64,000 nt of DNA from Pogostemon cablin. Lineage: Eukaryota > Streptophyta > Magnoliopsida > Lamiales > Lamiaceae. How positions within the stretch are numbered: the stretch's first letter is position 1; every line of letters begins with the position of its first letter. The DNA lies in contig CM042982.1 in assembly GCA_023678885.1 (NCBI GenBank), positions 3,720,001-3,784,000 on the forward strand, written 5' to 3'. Positions 11,273 to 23,684 of the stretch are shown in pieces. The position numbers and the translations under genes are program-made. The notes beneath the pieces were generated by a model. The model saw only the letters and a program-made list of their open reading frames with translations. It searched no databases and was not told the origin of the DNA.

Positions 11273-13566
11273 ACCTAAGTAAATTTAAAGATAAGATGGA
11301 TGTCTATCTATATAACAATTCAATGCTATTTTATAAAAAGACAATAACTAAACTTGGTTGAAATAATAAACAGAATAATAATGAAAAGTTAATTTGAAGG
11401 AAAAAAAAAGGAGAGTGATAGTGATAATTTGAAGGTGATGAAAATATTGGAAGAAAGTAGGCAATGGCCTTTAGATTGATGATGAGTGTCTAACCTAATT
11501 GGACAACTTGTGGGGAAAGTTTGGCATCAAAGTAGCTTCTAGGCCCTTTCACCCCATCACACCTTTTATCACTTCATTCTCACTAAACTGTTTTCGATTA
11601 TTTTAAACTTTGCTCATATTGTTATTTTTAAAAACTACACTATTTTTGATTATTTAAAATTAGATAAGTCTTGCGTGAAATCGTTTCACATAAATTTTTA
11701 TATAAAACAAATAAAATGTGATATCATCATTAACGGTTTCATGCAATAATAATATGATGATGACTATTACTTGTGAAAATAAATAATAAATAAATATGTT
11801 TTAATTATGTTTATTTATGTACGTGCCAACTCCAGTATTTCAATATATTGTTCCAATTGAAAAAAAAAAAAAAGTCAATTTGCAGTTTTTAATCATTTCT
11901 TTGGTGAAAAAATAACAAAGATTGATTTATACACACATCTAACTTGTGTTAATTAATTGTGACCACTAAGAAGTAAGAACGTGAAATGAAAATTAATATT
12001 GAGCATTTTATGATCAAACATTCTATTCAGTCTGAAAAGCTGATTACTGATTTATTCTGCTAATGACCTGCGTAAAAACAAAAGGAATTAGAGCAAGCTG
12101 TATGTTTTTTTTTTCCCTTCCTGATTTATTTTAATTTTGTGATTTATACCAAAGTATTAAGGATAAAATTTGTGTTCCAGTCGCATCATGCACTCATATT
12201 CGACGGGCTCAGAAAGTTATACACTTTAATTAATATTCGACGGCCTTAGAAAGTTATAGGAGTGATACTCTTTAATATTAAATGTTCGTACCTTTAAAGA
12301 TAAACACTTATACTTATTATATTTCGCAAAAAAAAAAATTAGACATTAATATTATTCATATTTCAACTGACTCTTTCATTAAAAAAAACCTCTTATAAAT
12401 TAAAATTTATATATTTTAGAACAAAATATTATGCCAATTCCCTTAAGCGACGACGCCAACTCAAGTATTAATCGACCATATGAGTGCTTAATTATGTTAT
12501 ATTCAAATCATAAAGTTTTAATTTAAATATTCAACGTTAAATACAAGTAAATAATTATTTTCTGTGCCCTTCAAACATATTCGTCAATGCATATGGATTA
12601 AAAAGTATAATAATAATAATTTAATAAGTTGTGGTTTGAAGAATATAATATTTTAATGTGTAATGAGTAGTTGTATCAGTGTTGAGGATGAGCTCATATA
12701 TAGTGGGTTGAGTAATATTTTTTTAATTCATATTAAACTTAAAAAAAATTGATAGGAGTAATTTTTTTAAGTTATAATAGAAATAATATTTTTTAAGTCA
12801 TATTAAACGAAAATAAATTAATATTTTATAATGAGAGAGACAAAATAGAATACGTATTCAAACTCTTGTTAACGTCAAATATTTCTACCATCTTAAATCA
12901 AAGGAATCTAGTAGACAAAGAAGATTAGAAGAATCGCTCAAAAATGGATTTTATTTTTTAAATTCATATAAGTTGTCTTTATTTTTATTTAATTAGATCA
13001 TTTTTATTTTGCAAAGTTGGTCGTTAAAATTTATAAAGACTTTTTTTAAATTTTTTTGTTTTTAATTGATCGCAGATCACTCAATCGATCATGAAACTAA
13101 AAGTCGAATAGATAATTTACAGATCAATTCGAAAAGAAAATCTTTTTTTTATCGAAATAAAAAATGAAAAAGAACAGCTTACAAGATTAAAAATATTATA
13201 TGTAATGACGCACAAAAGTATTGGATTATTAATTTATTATAATGTAGTTATTATTATTCCTGTACACTACAAATAATAACTTTTTAAATTGTTAATTAAT
13301 ATATACACAATAGAAGATCAGTTAAAACAATAATATGAGCACAAATGCACAATTTTGCTATCCTATTCTATTGCCTAGAAAAAATTAGTATATAACCTAC
13401 ACAGTCTATCATTAGTCCAAATAGTAGTTTAATTAAATTGACCGTTCAACGCACATCATTTTTAAATAAACTTTAGGATTTATTTTTTAATTTTCAAGGG
13501 TTAGGCCAGCAGAATTCTCTCTCTTGAGGCGTGGGACATAGAGAATTTATAATTTCATAATTTATA
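11273..13566. other. Intergenic DNA, no gene seen
   Basis: AT-rich, no coding region. Less AT-rich blocks at 11440-11590 and 12160-12260 show no recognised motif. 12600-12780 resembles a decayed Stowaway-like element (aatgtgtaatgagtagttgt). Confidence 0.5.
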
Positions 13567-13793
13567 TACTCTCTCTGTCCCGACGTAAGAGGATCATTTA
13601 TTTTTTTTACGTAGATTTAGGAATATTATTATTTATTGTGTAGTGGGTAGTTGTATTAGTGGGAATGTGGGTCCCATATTTTAATTGTATTAGAGTGGAT
13701 GTATGGGTCTCATGTGTGTAAAAAAGGAAAGGAGACTTTTTAGGTGGAACGACTAAAATGGAAAAATGACCCTCTTAGCCTGAGAAGAATTAC
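13567..13793. mobile_element. Stowaway-like MITE
   Basis: The left tip tactctctctgtcccgacgt pairs imperfectly with the right end (ccctcttagcctgagaagaa). The interior has the family's usual gtgggtagttgtattag and gtgggtcccat motifs. Confidence 0.7.
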
Positions 13794-15499
13794 TATTTAT
13801 TTTCCTTTTTAATTCTCCCCCTAATATTTATATTAATTTATTATTTCCTAATTAAGTTGCATTTAATGTATTATTACTAAAATAATGTAGGAGAACTGAA
13901 TCTGGACCAGCCTTGGCATTTGCAATACTTATTTAAAATCTAAGGTGAATTGCTGTGGCCGGGCCACTTGTCTAATGCAAGAATTGAATAAATAAACATA
14001 GGAAGGTATATATTAATATTAGTCTACTATTACTACTTAAAAAAAACTTTATAATTTAAGAAAAATAAAATTAATATTTTCGTGTACTGATAATTGCTAT
14101 TGGTACAAATTTTAAGACTCCTTATATATTTACTACAACCTTTTCTTTGTTGGTATTTATAAGAGGTACGTACTTTCTATGCGAAAGTCACGGTCACTCA
14201 AATATATTTTAAGTCTAAATCATTAAAAAATATATATATATTTTCAATATAAACTGTTTTTAATAAATTTGAATTCATTTTATGTAGTGTACTAGTATAT
14301 AAGATACATCTCAAATAATAATTTATTCATATAAAAGTTAATAATTATATAATAAAAATCGTGTAACATTGGGAGATTTCTAATTAATATATTGGTAAAA
14401 CTCTTGCATGCAATAGTCATTACCCATTAAAATATCTCAGTATCATTCAATTTTCGTAAATATGCATAAACTCTATACGACATCCCACAATATTTTACTA
14501 TCTTTCAAATATTTCAGGATAATTAAAAATTAATTTAAATAATTTATTTTGAACACTTCTTCTGTTTCATTATTAAAAAATAATAATAAAATTGATTACA
14601 CTTTTTATTTTCAATTCATACAATATCATATGAATTGGATAATTTTTATATATTTTTATTAACCATAATCAAACTTTAACGAATGCAGTAGTAAATAAAA
14701 ATATTAGTCCTAGTTAGGGAAAATGAAGAGTATTATTGAATGGAAAAGAATGATTAATAATGGTAGTTTGTTAGGTAAACTAACAATCTAAAAGGAGTGG
14801 GCCAATAAATGATGGGAGAGTCATTATCGATCCAGACTTTTGAGATTATCCTTAAAAAGCTAATTCCCAACCCCGAAACCATCATTATCACTAACCTTTC
14901 CACAAATAGACTCATAATCATAATCTCAATTATCTATAATATAAGCACGTTTCTAACTCATCTACTTTAATCATTCTTTGCTTTCACTAACCTTTCTTTA
15001 TAATCTAGTTGTCTTAAGCATTATATTACTAGCATTTGTGATGTCAATTGGTGTGTTAAAAAATAGATCAAATTTAAATGAGTATTAGGAGTATTTGATT
15101 TATTACATTATATATCAATTAAAAATCCTTTTTTTTATTTACATAATATTCTTTTAATAAAAATATTAATTTCCTTGTTAACATGATATATCAACATATT
15201 TAAATTTTATGTTGGTAAAATAGTGATTGATAAATTTTTATCAACAAAAATCATATTCCATTGATAAATATTTTTGTTAATAATTTAATGATAATAATTA
15301 AGTTGGCAATTATTTGTAATACATTGATAATAACAACACATATTAGTACTAATAAAAACACTATAAATTTATTAACATTCCAAAAGTAAAAGACAAACAC
15401 AATTTTGTTTTTGATATATTGCAAATACAAGTGTAATTTTAAAATAGTTAGTTATCGGCAAATGATATTAAGTTATGTGCTACTTTATTCATGTTTTAT
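13794..15499. other. Intergenic DNA, no gene seen
   Basis: AT-rich. A moderately complex block lies at 14700-14960 with no reading frame or known motif. Confidence 0.5.
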
Positions 15500-16142
15500 T
15501 TTATTTTAGGGTTAATTACGTTAAAATAAATAATTTTTTCCTTTTTTTTAATTTAATCAGGAACTTTATTTTTTATCAAAAAATATATGACCTTTTTATT
15601 TTCTCTCAATTTAATCATAAATTATCTTTTTATCAATTAAATACACAATCTTTTTTGTATTTTTTTTAATTTATTTATGAACTTTTTATTATCTTTAAAA
15701 TAAATTTAGTAATGATTTTTTATAAATTATTTTTTAATTTTTTAATATTTAAATTAATGAACATTATATTTTAAATATTTAACATGCGTTGATTATTATT
15801 TATTAAAATAGCTATATATTTTATTAATAGAAAATTTTGTGATTAAATTATAAAAACATAAAAATTCAAATTTAAAATTATAATAATTCCATTCTGTAAT
15901 TATTTTTATTTTAAAATTAATATTTTTACTGTCACGTAACAAAATGAGTGCATTATATCAATAATTGAACTTTATATAATTTAAAAATAAATGTTCAAAA
16001 GAATAATAAATTCTAAAAATAAAAATTAAAATTTTAACACAGCTTTTTTTCCCTTTCAACATATCTTATATATATTAATTACGAATGTACTGCTATAAAT
16101 AACTTTTTAAAAGTATGAGGTGTCGCGACGTGCTTAATTGTC

Positions 16143-16143
<1 letters not shown>

Positions 16144-16194
<51 letters not shown>
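16144..16194. repeat. (TA)n microsatellite
   Basis: An alternating TA tract inside the Mutator-like element. Confidence 0.95.
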
Positions 16195-16202
<8 letters not shown>

Positions 16203-16485
16203 TAATATTACATATATAATTTTTCTACTTTTATTTATTTATTATTATTATTATTCATGTATATCTTTAAATCATGTATATTTATAAATTAAATACCACC
16301 TTTAATCATTTTTTATTAGTTAGGAATAGATAATCAATAAAATATATCCAACTAATTATTATTATCATTATTATTATTATTATTCTTTAAATTATTTATA
16401 TCTATAAATTAAATATCACCTTTATTTTTATTTTTAATTGATCATAATAAGTCATCCGCATATTACGTGGGAATATGTCCTCGTA

Positions 16486-16487
<2 letters not shown>

Positions 16488-16530
<43 letters not shown>
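16488..16530. repeat. (TA)n microsatellite
   Basis: A second alternating TA tract inside the same element. Confidence 0.93.
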
Positions 16531-16533
<3 letters not shown>

Positions 16534-16915
16534 TTAATTAGTTTAGTTTTTCTTTAACACTTAGCCAATAATGATTATGAATTTTTTTATATTTATAATA
16601 TATAATTTATAATATATTATTCTTTTAATATTAAAATGTAATGTATACTGTTAATTTTTTATTAATTAAGATTTTCATATTTTATTAATAAAAAAGATAC
16701 ATGATTAAACTATGAAATTCATGATTAAGAAAAAGTTCATGATTAAATTAAGAAAGTACCAAAAAATTATGTATTCAAGTGATTAAAAAATGTTCATGAT
16801 TAAATTAACAAAAATTGAAAAGGTCATGTATTTTTTTATAATAAAAAAAGTTTGTGATTAAATTGAAAAAGGAGAAAAAGGTAATGTATTTTAACGTAAT
16901 TAACCCTTTATTTTA

Positions 16916-18146
16916 TTTATAGAGTTTAATATTTATATTTATAATTTAGCATTAATTATTGGCAAACATATACTATCTCGCTAAATAATTTTGTAATTAA
17001 TTAAAAGTGATAACAGTTCAATAAACTATTTCATATAAATAGTAGTATAAATATAAACTAATAATATTTACAGTAAAGGTGATACTCCACGTTTTAATAA
17101 AAAATCTACAATTATCTTCACCCTAACCAAAAAAAAAACCACATTAATCAATAATTTTAAAGTAGTAGTATTTTAATTTTAAATATATCAATTTCATCTA
17201 ATATATATAATGCCCTTTATATTTTAATTATTATCTAAAAATATCATAATATTTTTAAAAAATTAATAAAATTGATTAATGAATAACTTTTCTTAAAATT
17301 GCGTATTGATGAAGTTAAGAGTAGGACAAATAAAATAATAATTAATAATAAAAATGTAAAACAGTCCCATAACGTGCAAGTATCATACGATTGTTACCTT
17401 TAATTCTTTCAATAATAATGGTAAATTCACTTTTTACTTTTTAGTATGATTCATACTTATCATATTTTTCCGTTAATGTTTAATCTTTCACTTCTAGAGT
17501 TTAATGTAAATTTGTTGGAACATAATTATTATTTCAACTCATAATTATAAAACATTTACATACGATTAGTCGTACATAAATTTGACCTTTTTATAATTTT
17601 ATTAAAATATATTCTCTGCGTCGTCCAGTATACATTTGCCAATTTTTTCCCGTAGCTCACACTTAAAAAAAAATCCTGAATTCATCAAAAAAAAAAATCT
17701 TTAGAGCCCCAGATTAATAATTAACTTATCAAAAACCTCCAATTAAAAAGAGATAAAAATTTAATAATGAATAATTCATAGTCTAGTTTAGTAGGTAGTC
17801 ATTGGACAGTTGAGCACGGTTTAGGTGAGCCAATGAGTAGGGTATAATCTCTCGGAAGCTAATTAAAGACGTGAAACGCTGGAGGCTCCGAGAAAAGCTC
17901 ACTCAAAAGTCACTTCTTTTCAACTCCCGAGGTCTCTCTCTCTCTCTCTAGATTGATATTGAAGAACCACCACTACTGGTAGTAGCCATTGTACGCCAGT
18001 GGTACTGTACGCACCCAACAGCCTCCACTCTCCAAGGAAAGAAGATCCACTCCTTTGTCCCCTCCCACCCCCATCATTTCATACCCCCGTTCCACCTATA
18101 CATACACATACACTGATTCATGCCCTGATTTCTTCCGGTGCTGGAA
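16916..18146 (+). promoter_or_regulatory. Upstream region and 5' leader of the bHLH gene
   Basis: Base composition shifts from AT-rich to mixed at about 17800. A possible TATA-like site (gggtataatc) lies near 17839, followed by a CT microsatellite (17933-17949) typical of plant 5' leaders. A minimal upstream frame (ATG-CCC-TGA) occupies 18120-18128, and its TGA is also in frame with the main start. Together with the absence of upstream in-frame ATGs, this supports 18147 as the start codon. The exact transcription start is not visible. Confidence 0.45.
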
Positions 18147-20424
18147 ATGGATCCGCAAGGGGCCGCAATGATGAACGATGGAGGAGTTTATAACTTCGCC
18201 GAGATCTGGCCCGGATTTCAGATGAATGCCGCTGCAGCGTCCTATGGTTTGGCCTTGGATCCGATGGTGATGGACCACAGATCGAATCATAGTCCGCCCA
18301 ATCACAATTCCAGGAAGCGCCGCGAAGAAGATGAATGCGCCGCTAAAGGAGGAGCTTCTACTAGCAATAGCAATGGAAACAGCAATAATAATGCTATAGT
18401 AAAACTCCACAATTCCATTGATTTTCTTAATTATATAAGAATTTTTCTGTATATAGATTAGACATCCCTAATTTTGATAAATTTGTCAGTATTGGGTTCA
18501 TTTTGCATGTTATAGTTAATCTTTTCCAGCTCCAACTGTTGAATTCAGGATTGGTAGTGAATTTAATACTAGTTTCTAGTGATCTTTTTGATAGCATTCT
18601 TTTTCATCTTATTCAGCATATCTATCAGCATATATGCGTGTGTGAGGGTGTTTGCTGGTATTGTATTTATGAGTAACTGAATTAGAGAGCAGTGTTGAAA
18701 TTAATTGAGTTTTTGATATGGAATTACTGTTGGCATGAATCAGAGTGAGGGTGACAATAAAAGGCTTAAAGCAGTTGGATCAAATGGTAATCGTGAAAAC
18801 AAAGCAGAAGGAGAAGGGAACTCAGGAAAGGCAGCAGAGGCACCTGCTAAATCAGCTGAACCATCAAAGCAAGACTACATCCACGTGCGAGCGAGAAGAG
18901 GTCAAGCTACAGATAGTCACAGTTTAGCTGAAAGAGTAATGACTATACACCATTTCTGTTTCATTAGTGTGTTGAATCCATATGAGGTTTCAATCATTTT
19001 TGGTTTATTTAGAAAAAAGTAAAGAGAACAAAGCCTACTAGTTAGCATGTTGAGTGCTGATGTATGAATAATTGGTGATGAATGTTTACTAATAGATTTT
19101 AATTGTTTCACTCTCTTGGCTCAGGCTCGTCGAGAAAAGATTAGCGAGAGGATGAAAATTCTTCAAGATCTAGTTCCCGGTTGTAACAAAGTGAGTATCA
19201 ACAATCATTCTTTCAATGATAAGTTTGTGTCTTTTTGTTAAATATGCCATCAAGAAAATGGCATCTTTATTCTTTTCTTGTTTCATGCATATGTCACAGA
19301 CAAACTTCAAACATCTCTCAGGGCTGTTAGAATATCTGAAACATTATCCATTGAATTTGTCATGAAAAGTTTCTTTATTTTTTTGTGGTTCTCTTTGTTA
19401 TTGTTCAGTGATGCTAAATGATCAATTCAAACTTCCATTTTTTCACCCATCCGTTTAGATAATAGCCTTCCGTATGCTTGAGTGAGAAAACAGATTGGTT
19501 GAGTGTCTGTTGTTGAATATTGACCTCATACCATCTTTATCTTACAGAATCATTGCATGTATTTTTTGCTGTCTGCTTACAAGCTAGGTACTTCTGAACT
19601 TCCACACTAATTTTTCCACAACTAATTAGAGGAAAACATTTTCTGAATTCAGGTTATTGGCAAAGCTTTAGTGCTTGATGAGATCATAAACTATATACAA
19701 TCATTACAACGCCAAGTTGAGGTAGACTATTGTCTCTGCTTCTCGTGTTCACCCCAGTTAGTGTCCATGTGTTCTGTGCGTTAGTGTGTGTTGAAGGTGT
19801 TGGGTTTTTAATATTTTTGGTCGTTTCACTTGAGATATGAACTAAATACGATTGTTTGCGTCGCAGTTTCTGTCAATGAAGCTTGAAGCAGTCAATGCAA
19901 GAGTAGGCATTGATGGATATCCTTCAAAAGATGTAAGTGCTTAATGTATATCCAACTTTTGGAATTTGGTTAAACTGTTTTAATACCTCTAATTCGAGTT
20001 TAGATTTCTTCAGTTGCAGCATAGTTTTTCTTTCAGTTTTGGTGATTGTTCCAATTTAAATCTTAATATCTGATTAAACATTCTGCTTCCACACCTGTTT
20101 GCTTTACAAGTTACTTTCCCTTCTTTGAAAATTATTCTAACCACATGCTGCTTCCAGCAAACCAATTATTATCGAGCATTTATCCCCTCGTAGGTTCTTG
20201 AAATAACTGCTAAGACGCAACACAACATGCCTGAGAAGTATTGAAATCATACTCATTCATATACGATGTTATGATGTGTGTTTTTCATTGTGCAGTTTTC
20301 TCAACAAGGATTTGATCCTGCCAACGTGGGATTTGGTTCTCAAAGTACCAGAGAATATGGTAGGGGTTCATCACCGGAATGGCTACATATGCAGATCGGC
20401 GGAGGTTTCGAAAGAACATCGTGA
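18147..20424 (+). CDS. BPE: bHLH transcription factor, BIGPETAL/bHLH79-like
   Basis: Six coding exons: 18147-18398, 18744-18935, 19125-19190, 19653-19721, 19867-19932 and 20296-20424. All junctions are GT-AG and in phase 0, giving 257 aa. The N-terminus (MDPQGAAMMNDGG...FAEIWPGF) and C-terminus (GSQSTREYGRGSSPEWLHMQ, then IGGGFERTS) match what I remember of Arabidopsis BPE (bHLH31) and bHLH79. The bHLH domain spans about residues 131-193: basic region HVRARRGQATDSHSLAER plus ARREKI, helix 1 ISERMKILQDLV, loop PGCNKVIGK, helix 2 ALVLDEIINYIQSLQRQVEF. The H-E-R pattern needed for E-box binding is present. Family members act in the nucleus as dimers in brassinosteroid, light and petal-growth control. 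The gene converges with the NHL gene downstream. Retention of the last intron would end the protein at once (see findings). Confidence 0.93.
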
Positions 20425-20710
20425 GAGCTCCCAACCCACCATTTCATCAAAAATAGCAAATAACAGCATTGTAAAGCTGTTCGTCGTCCTCAATATTTAC
20501 TCGGGATCAGATTATATATTTCCGTTTCCATTGTCAGACGAGGTTATAGAAGAGTACGTTCGTTCGCTCGTTTACCCCAAGAAAGATTCATAGAATCAAT
20601 GATCTTGTGAAATGCCTGTGCTCACACCTTCCAATTTCTCATTCTTGTATTCTCTCTATCATTGCTATTTCCAACTGGGGTGTACTTACAAGGACAATCA
20701 ATCCATCATT

Positions 20711-20716
20711 CAATAA
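20711..20716 (+). terminator. Possible poly(A) signal of the bHLH gene
   Basis: AATAAA about 290 bases after the bHLH stop. It is the first perfect signal in the short gap before the convergent NHL gene. Confidence 0.35.
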
Positions 20717-20792
20717 ATGCAAGCTGTGTTCTTACATACACACACACACACATTGAAACTAACCCTACTTATTTACAGCATTACAACAACAC

Positions 20793-21464
20793 TCAATCAT
20801 CAACAGAGCAATTAGCTGGCCCTCCCATGAACTGCATCTCAACCCAGCCACAAACCACATACACGTGCGATCTCTCTTCGTACCACGCGGCCAGGCCCTC
20901 CCGGAGCATGCTATCGTACTTGAGCTTGAACCGGAGGGGCTTATGCATCGTCCGGCTCTCTATCAGAGCAGTCGGAACAAACAAAGCAGGGACAGAAACC
21001 GTTGTCTTATTTATCCTGACATTGAACAGGATGTTATCGCCAATGTCAACGAAGAAGTCGCGCGTACGGACGACCCACAGCAGCTCGTGGTCGATGAAGA
21101 CGGAGAGAACGGAGGTTTCGTGATAGATGCTTCGGTCACTGAGGTTGGTGACGTTGAAGGTGGCCTCACATTTGCCGGTGACCTGATCGGGTGATGCTTG
21201 GAATTCAGAGATGGTTAGGGAATTCAAGACAAAGTGGTGTTGGAAGAGCTGGTCGGATTGCATCTGAGTTTGTAAGAATGGGAAGAATGTGAAAACGACC
21301 AAGGCAAGAGAAATGGTGGCTAAGGCTGTCATGAAGAGACGATCCCAATCGATGATGGAGCAAGCTGAGTCGAGTTGGTGGTGGAGGTGGCAGCAAACGA
21401 GTCGGAACTCGGATGCCAAGTCGGATTCCGGTGAGGTGGCATGGGGTTGACTTTCCACCTCCAA
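20793..21464 (-). CDS. NDR1/HIN1-like (LEA-2 type) membrane protein, start unclear
   Basis: An open frame of 223 codons on the minus strand. A single membrane segment (MTALATISLALVVFTFFPF) lies at about residues 45-64. It is followed by an extracytoplasmic LEA14-like beta domain with CEATFNVTNLSDRSIYHET, FVDIGDNILFNVRINKT and a C-terminal VYVVCGWVEMQF, the layout of plant NHL proteins, which sit in the plasma membrane and are linked to defence and membrane-wall contact. The frame as drawn begins with TTG. No in-frame ATG lies between the upstream in-frame stop and codon 45. Start at codon 45 would give a 179-aa protein with an N-terminal anchor. Alternatively an upstream exon or a frameshift links it to the ATG frame at 21534. 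The family call is fairly firm, the 5' end is not. Confidence 0.65.
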   Translation of the reverse strand: MEVESQPHATSPESDLASEFRLVCCHLHHQLDSACSIIDWDRLFMTALATISLALVVFTFFPFLQTQMQSDQLFQHHFVLNSLTISEFQASPDQVTGKCEATFNVTNLSDRSIYHETSVLSVFIDHELLWVVRTRDFFVDIGDNILFNVRINKTTVSVPALFVPTALIESRTMHKPLRFKLKYDSMLREGLAAWYEERSHVYVVCGWVEMQFMGGPANCSVDD

Positions 21465-21536
21465 AGTACTTAGCCTGTCGTACCTGTCTGTCTGGCCACC
21501 TGATACGACGAGGGGATACTACGTTTTCGTCCATTA

Positions 21537-21580
21537 AGGAGAGAGAGAGATTGAGGGGAGAGAGAGAGAGAGAGATTGAG

Positions 21581-21658
<78 letters not shown>
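21537..21658. repeat. (GA)n microsatellite upstream of the NHL gene
   Basis: About 120 bases of GA with two ttgagggg interruptions. On the NHL strand it reads CT and lies within 200 bases upstream of the frame, so it probably belongs to the 5' leader or core promoter. GA/CT tracts of this kind are bound by BBR/BPC (GAGA-binding) factors in plants. Confidence 0.95.
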
Positions 21659-21664
<6 letters not shown>

Positions 21665-21731
21665 TTTTTGGAGGTAGAAAGGTGTTCTTAGGTTGGGAAA
21701 TCCGAAATCAAGAATTGGAATGGCAGTCAAT

Positions 21732-23420
21732 ATTTTCAGGGCAATCGTATCCTAAATTCTAGGGTCCAAGAATATTTGGCCAAGAATGTGATGAGAGTCG
21801 CCCATTGCCCAATATCATCCATTTAATTCCAAATACTACAAAAACTAGTGTCAAACCGATTTAGGATAAAATCGATCAAATGATGAAATCTGATTTTTTT
21901 TTTTAATACTATGAATTGTTATCTTTAGGGGATATTTGGTTTAAGGGTTTTGAAATAAGGAATGAAAAAAAAAAAGAAAGTGTTTAATTAGAAGGTGTGA
22001 TATTTGAAATAAGTAACGAAAAAAAAGGGTAAAATAAAAAGGTTTGACAGTAGCATAATATTTTCATTCCAAAAAGAAAGAATCCACCATTCATAACAAA
22101 ATTAATTACTATTTTTTCAGTCGAAAATTAAGTTCATCATTTTCTCAATCCAGAATAAAGTTACCATTTCAAGCCAAATAAAATAAAAATAGTTGGTAAT
22201 GGGGGTACGCCTGTTACAATTTTCACCGCCCAACACCGCCCAATAACAAACCCAGTACTGCTTCCATGGATATGGGGAAACTCATACAGAAATAATGGAT
22301 CTCTGGGATCGAATCTGCACAACTCTTGGTGTGAGGTAACTATATATGTTTAACTGTGCCCTTTTATGTGTGCTTGAAATCCTTTGGTATCTTAAAAAAA
22401 AAAATTCAATTAAAAAAATATATTTTAATTTTAAAACTGTCATCACTCCTTGGACACACGACATACATTATACATTATATTTACTAAAAAATGTCATATA
22501 GTATCCTCAAAATTATAATTAATAAAAAAAAATTCTTAAATAACGTGTAACATTAAAGGGATAAATTTATATACAGGATGGAGGAAAACTATTAGTATAA
22601 TTACTTGGGCCCACAGAACCAGTTAAAAATGATTAATTAATAATTTTCTTTTTAATTTTTTTAATAAAATTAAAAGTGAAAATTATTAATTAATTCTTAA
22701 CAAATTTAATCTTACCTAAAACATTGATAGCTATGATAGCAATTTCTTATCATCAACTAAACAACATAATAATCAAGACAAACTCATTATCCATCTCTAC
22801 TCTATCAAAATTATTCTCATTTGAATTCTTTCTAATTTACCAAATATCCAATCTTTAATATAGAAAATAATATTAATATTTTGTATAAAACCTATTCAAC
22901 AGAGTATCCCTTATGAATTTTTACTTCACCATTTATGTGTTAGATGCCTTTTGCTACTGTTACATTTTTCTATTTAATAGAAAAACATTTATAAAAAGAT
23001 AATTAAAGGGATCATTAATGGGCTTAACAAAGTGCTCCTTCTGGGCCGCGGGATGGTTATGTTTTAGGGCTCAAACGTTCCTTCACCACAATCTTAATTA
23101 ATAATTCCGATGTTAATTTTATTTTTTTCTTCTTTCTAGTGATTATGAATTTTAATTCATAGAATTTTATGCATTATCTTCTTATCATTTGCACCAAATC
23201 ATGCACCGATATTCAATTCGTAGATCGACTACAGGGAGGTCAGAACCCACCGCTCACTAACGGGATCCTCATTTCAAGCCAAAAACTTTGCACTCTGTAT
23301 GGACTAGCTTCACAGTTATCGATCGCACCCACAGGTTTCGAACTTAAAATTTTAGAAAATTTCACTTTAAGTCACTTTAAGTCCTCACCGCTAGGCCAAC
23401 CATTGAAAGTTTATTTATTG
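21732..23420. other. Intergenic DNA with fragments, no supported gene
   Basis: Mostly AT-rich. A less AT-rich block near 22190-22340 contains an exon-like piece (ATG at 22295 followed by a gtaact donor at 22336) without any downstream exon that I can find. 23200-23410 carries a low-copy-looking segment with acaggtttcgaacttaaaat, a weak match to a Pol III B box, possibly a SINE remnant. Confidence 0.4.
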
Positions 23421-23684
23421 CTCCCTCCGTCCCAAAGATATTGACACACTTTCCTTTTTGAGTTGTCTCACAGAAATTGACATATTTCTTTTTTAAGGAT
23501 ATGAGACCCACACAAAAATAATTTATTTATTTACATGGTCCCACACACACATCACACTCACCACTAATTCAACTACTCACTACAAATTAAATATTATTTC
23601 TCTCACTTCACTTTAGATTAAACTATTATACTCCTTAATCTCAGTGTCAAAAAAAATGTGTCAATTGTTATGGGCGGGAGGGAG
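23421..23684. mobile_element. Stowaway-like MITE
   Basis: The left tip is ctccctccgtcccaaagata and the right tip, read in reverse, is ctccctcccgcccataaca. Subterminal ttgacacac and gtgtcaat also pair, so about 35 bases at each end are complementary. Confidence 0.85.

Larger units (their letters stand above)
15509..16906. mobile_element. Mutator-like non-autonomous element with 9-bp TSD
   Basis: The terminal inverted repeats are gggttaattacgttaaaat (left) and its complement ending acgtaattaaccc (right). They are flanked by identical 9-bp direct repeats tttatttta at 15500-15508 and 16907-16915. A 9-bp target duplication is typical of Mutator-like elements. The interior continues as a long imperfect inverted repeat (LINE-free, many aaatttaatca/tgattaaatt motifs) and holds two TA microsatellites. 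There is no transposase. Confidence 0.75.

Noticed and set aside
13567..13793. A conserved promoter element family, because the same tips recur near several genes
   Set aside because: The tips are inverted and flank shared interiors, so they are MITE ends.
15475..15669. A 64-codon Phe-rich frame
   Set aside because: It is T-rich DNA at the edge of the Mutator-like element, with no ATG context or family.
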